NCBI GenBank assembly: GCA_019429385.1
Contig: JAHYIS010000015.1
Span: forward strand, 1 to 50,382
Length of the DNA stretch: 50,382 bases
From: ANME-2 cluster archaeon
Lineage (GTDB): Archaea > Halobacteriota > Methanosarcinia > Methanosarcinales > Methanocomedenaceae
Direction: 5' to 3'
The number at the start of each line of letters is the position of its first letter. Positions within the stretch are counted from its first letter, which is position 1. Of this stretch, positions 50,316 to 50,382 are shown in pieces. A model generated the notes under the pieces. It had not been told where the DNA came from and searched no databases. It worked only from the letters and a program-made list of their open reading frames with translations. Made by a program: the position numbers and the translations under genes.

Positions 50316-50382
50316 ATGTGCCATTCAACAGTTGAGCTTAAGAGATGGGGCAACTCCCTTGGAATAATCATCCCTAAAGACA
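50316..50382 (+). CDS. AbrB/MazE-like antitoxin, 5' part only
   Basis: The window ends after 22 codons: a short lead, then ELKRWGNSLGIIIPKD. The KxWGNSLxxxIP pattern is the swapped-hairpin start of MazE/AbrB-type DNA-binding antitoxins. A toxin gene (PIN or MazF) would be expected just beyond the window; that part is not seen. It would be the second toxin-antitoxin locus within 1 kb. Confidence 0.75.
   Translation, partial: MCHSTVELKRWGNSLGIIIPKD

Noticed and set aside
50021-50335. 104-residue plus-strand frame across the palindromic element
   Set aside because: Runs through a non-coding palindrome; the AbrB-like start at 50316 is in another frame and has a proper box A.
1-50382. tRNA, rRNA, CRISPR and intact transposase
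   Set aside because: I looked for TPsiC-like words in gene gaps, regular repeat-spacer arrays and transposase motifs and found none. Words such as ggttcgaa occur only inside coding genes. A covariance-model tRNA search would settle it.

Overview
The window is archaeal and most likely comes from a methanogen or ANME-type member of the Methanosarcinales. It carries methanogenesis marker protein 12, the archaeal type II glyceraldehyde-3-phosphate dehydrogenase, TrmY, the archaeal-type pyrBI pair, a CooC-like Ni-insertase ATPase and a CooT-like Ni protein (both associated with CO dehydrogenase), cobalamin genes cbiD/cbiE, and several conserved archaeal families of unknown function (COG2150 ACT protein, COG1340 coiled coil, DUF7524, DUF447, HTH-CBS). 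Upstream regions show archaeal A/T-rich box A elements rather than bacterial -35/-10 promoters. I saw no rRNA, tRNA, CRISPR array or intact insertion sequence. The assignment below class level is inference.

Layout. 0.3-8.7 kb is mostly minus strand housekeeping: U32 peptidase-like protein, Sua5/TsaC, GAPDH, CooT, a divergently transcribed bactofilin-like protein with a lysine-rich tail, an ACT-domain regulator, a radical SAM protein, cbiE and cbiD. 9.2-15.5 kb is an accessory defence-like block on the minus strand: type I restriction subunit HsdR, a PD-(D/E)XK protein, a Fic protein, a DUF2283/DUF4258 pair, and a short in-frame fusion of an HsdM N-terminus to an HsdS C-terminus. That fusion is the scar of a deletion that removed the modification and specificity genes. 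15.6-19.4 kb has a phosphoesterase, RNase Z, a thiamine-binding-like protein and two divergent DUF72 genes, one truncated. After a 770-base spacer containing a possible leader RNA and a 50-residue ORF, 20.1-28.1 kb is a plus-strand run with MMP12, pyrB-pyrI, DsrE, an HTH-CBS regulator, a Trm112-like protein, DUF7524, pyrG and aroA.

28.5-35.6 kb holds an archaeal coiled-coil protein, TrmY with an acidic insertion, a phosphoesterase, CooC, an ABC exporter-type operon with a DUF2318 lipoprotein (probably metal or iron related) behind a promoter with three palindromes, and a divergent CitG-family/DUF447 pair. 35.7-41.0 kb is a compact six-gene signalling cluster: Roadblock protein, tandem KaiC-like ATPase, two tiny three-helix membrane proteins, a Cache-HAMP-PAS histidine kinase and a CheY-like receiver. 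It is the best candidate here for an undescribed system. 41.1-49 kb contains tyrS, the K+-independent H+-pyrophosphatase hppA (sharing a bidirectional terminator with tyrS), a ubiquitin-like protein ending in Gly-Gly, a UbiB-type kinase with a four-cysteine insertion, a HEAT-repeat protein and a geranylgeranyl-reductase-like flavoprotein. The last 1.4 kb carries a RelB/RelE-type pair, two diverged copies of an intergenic repeat (one apparently interrupted by a palindromic element), and the start of an AbrB/MazE-like antitoxin gene that runs off the end.
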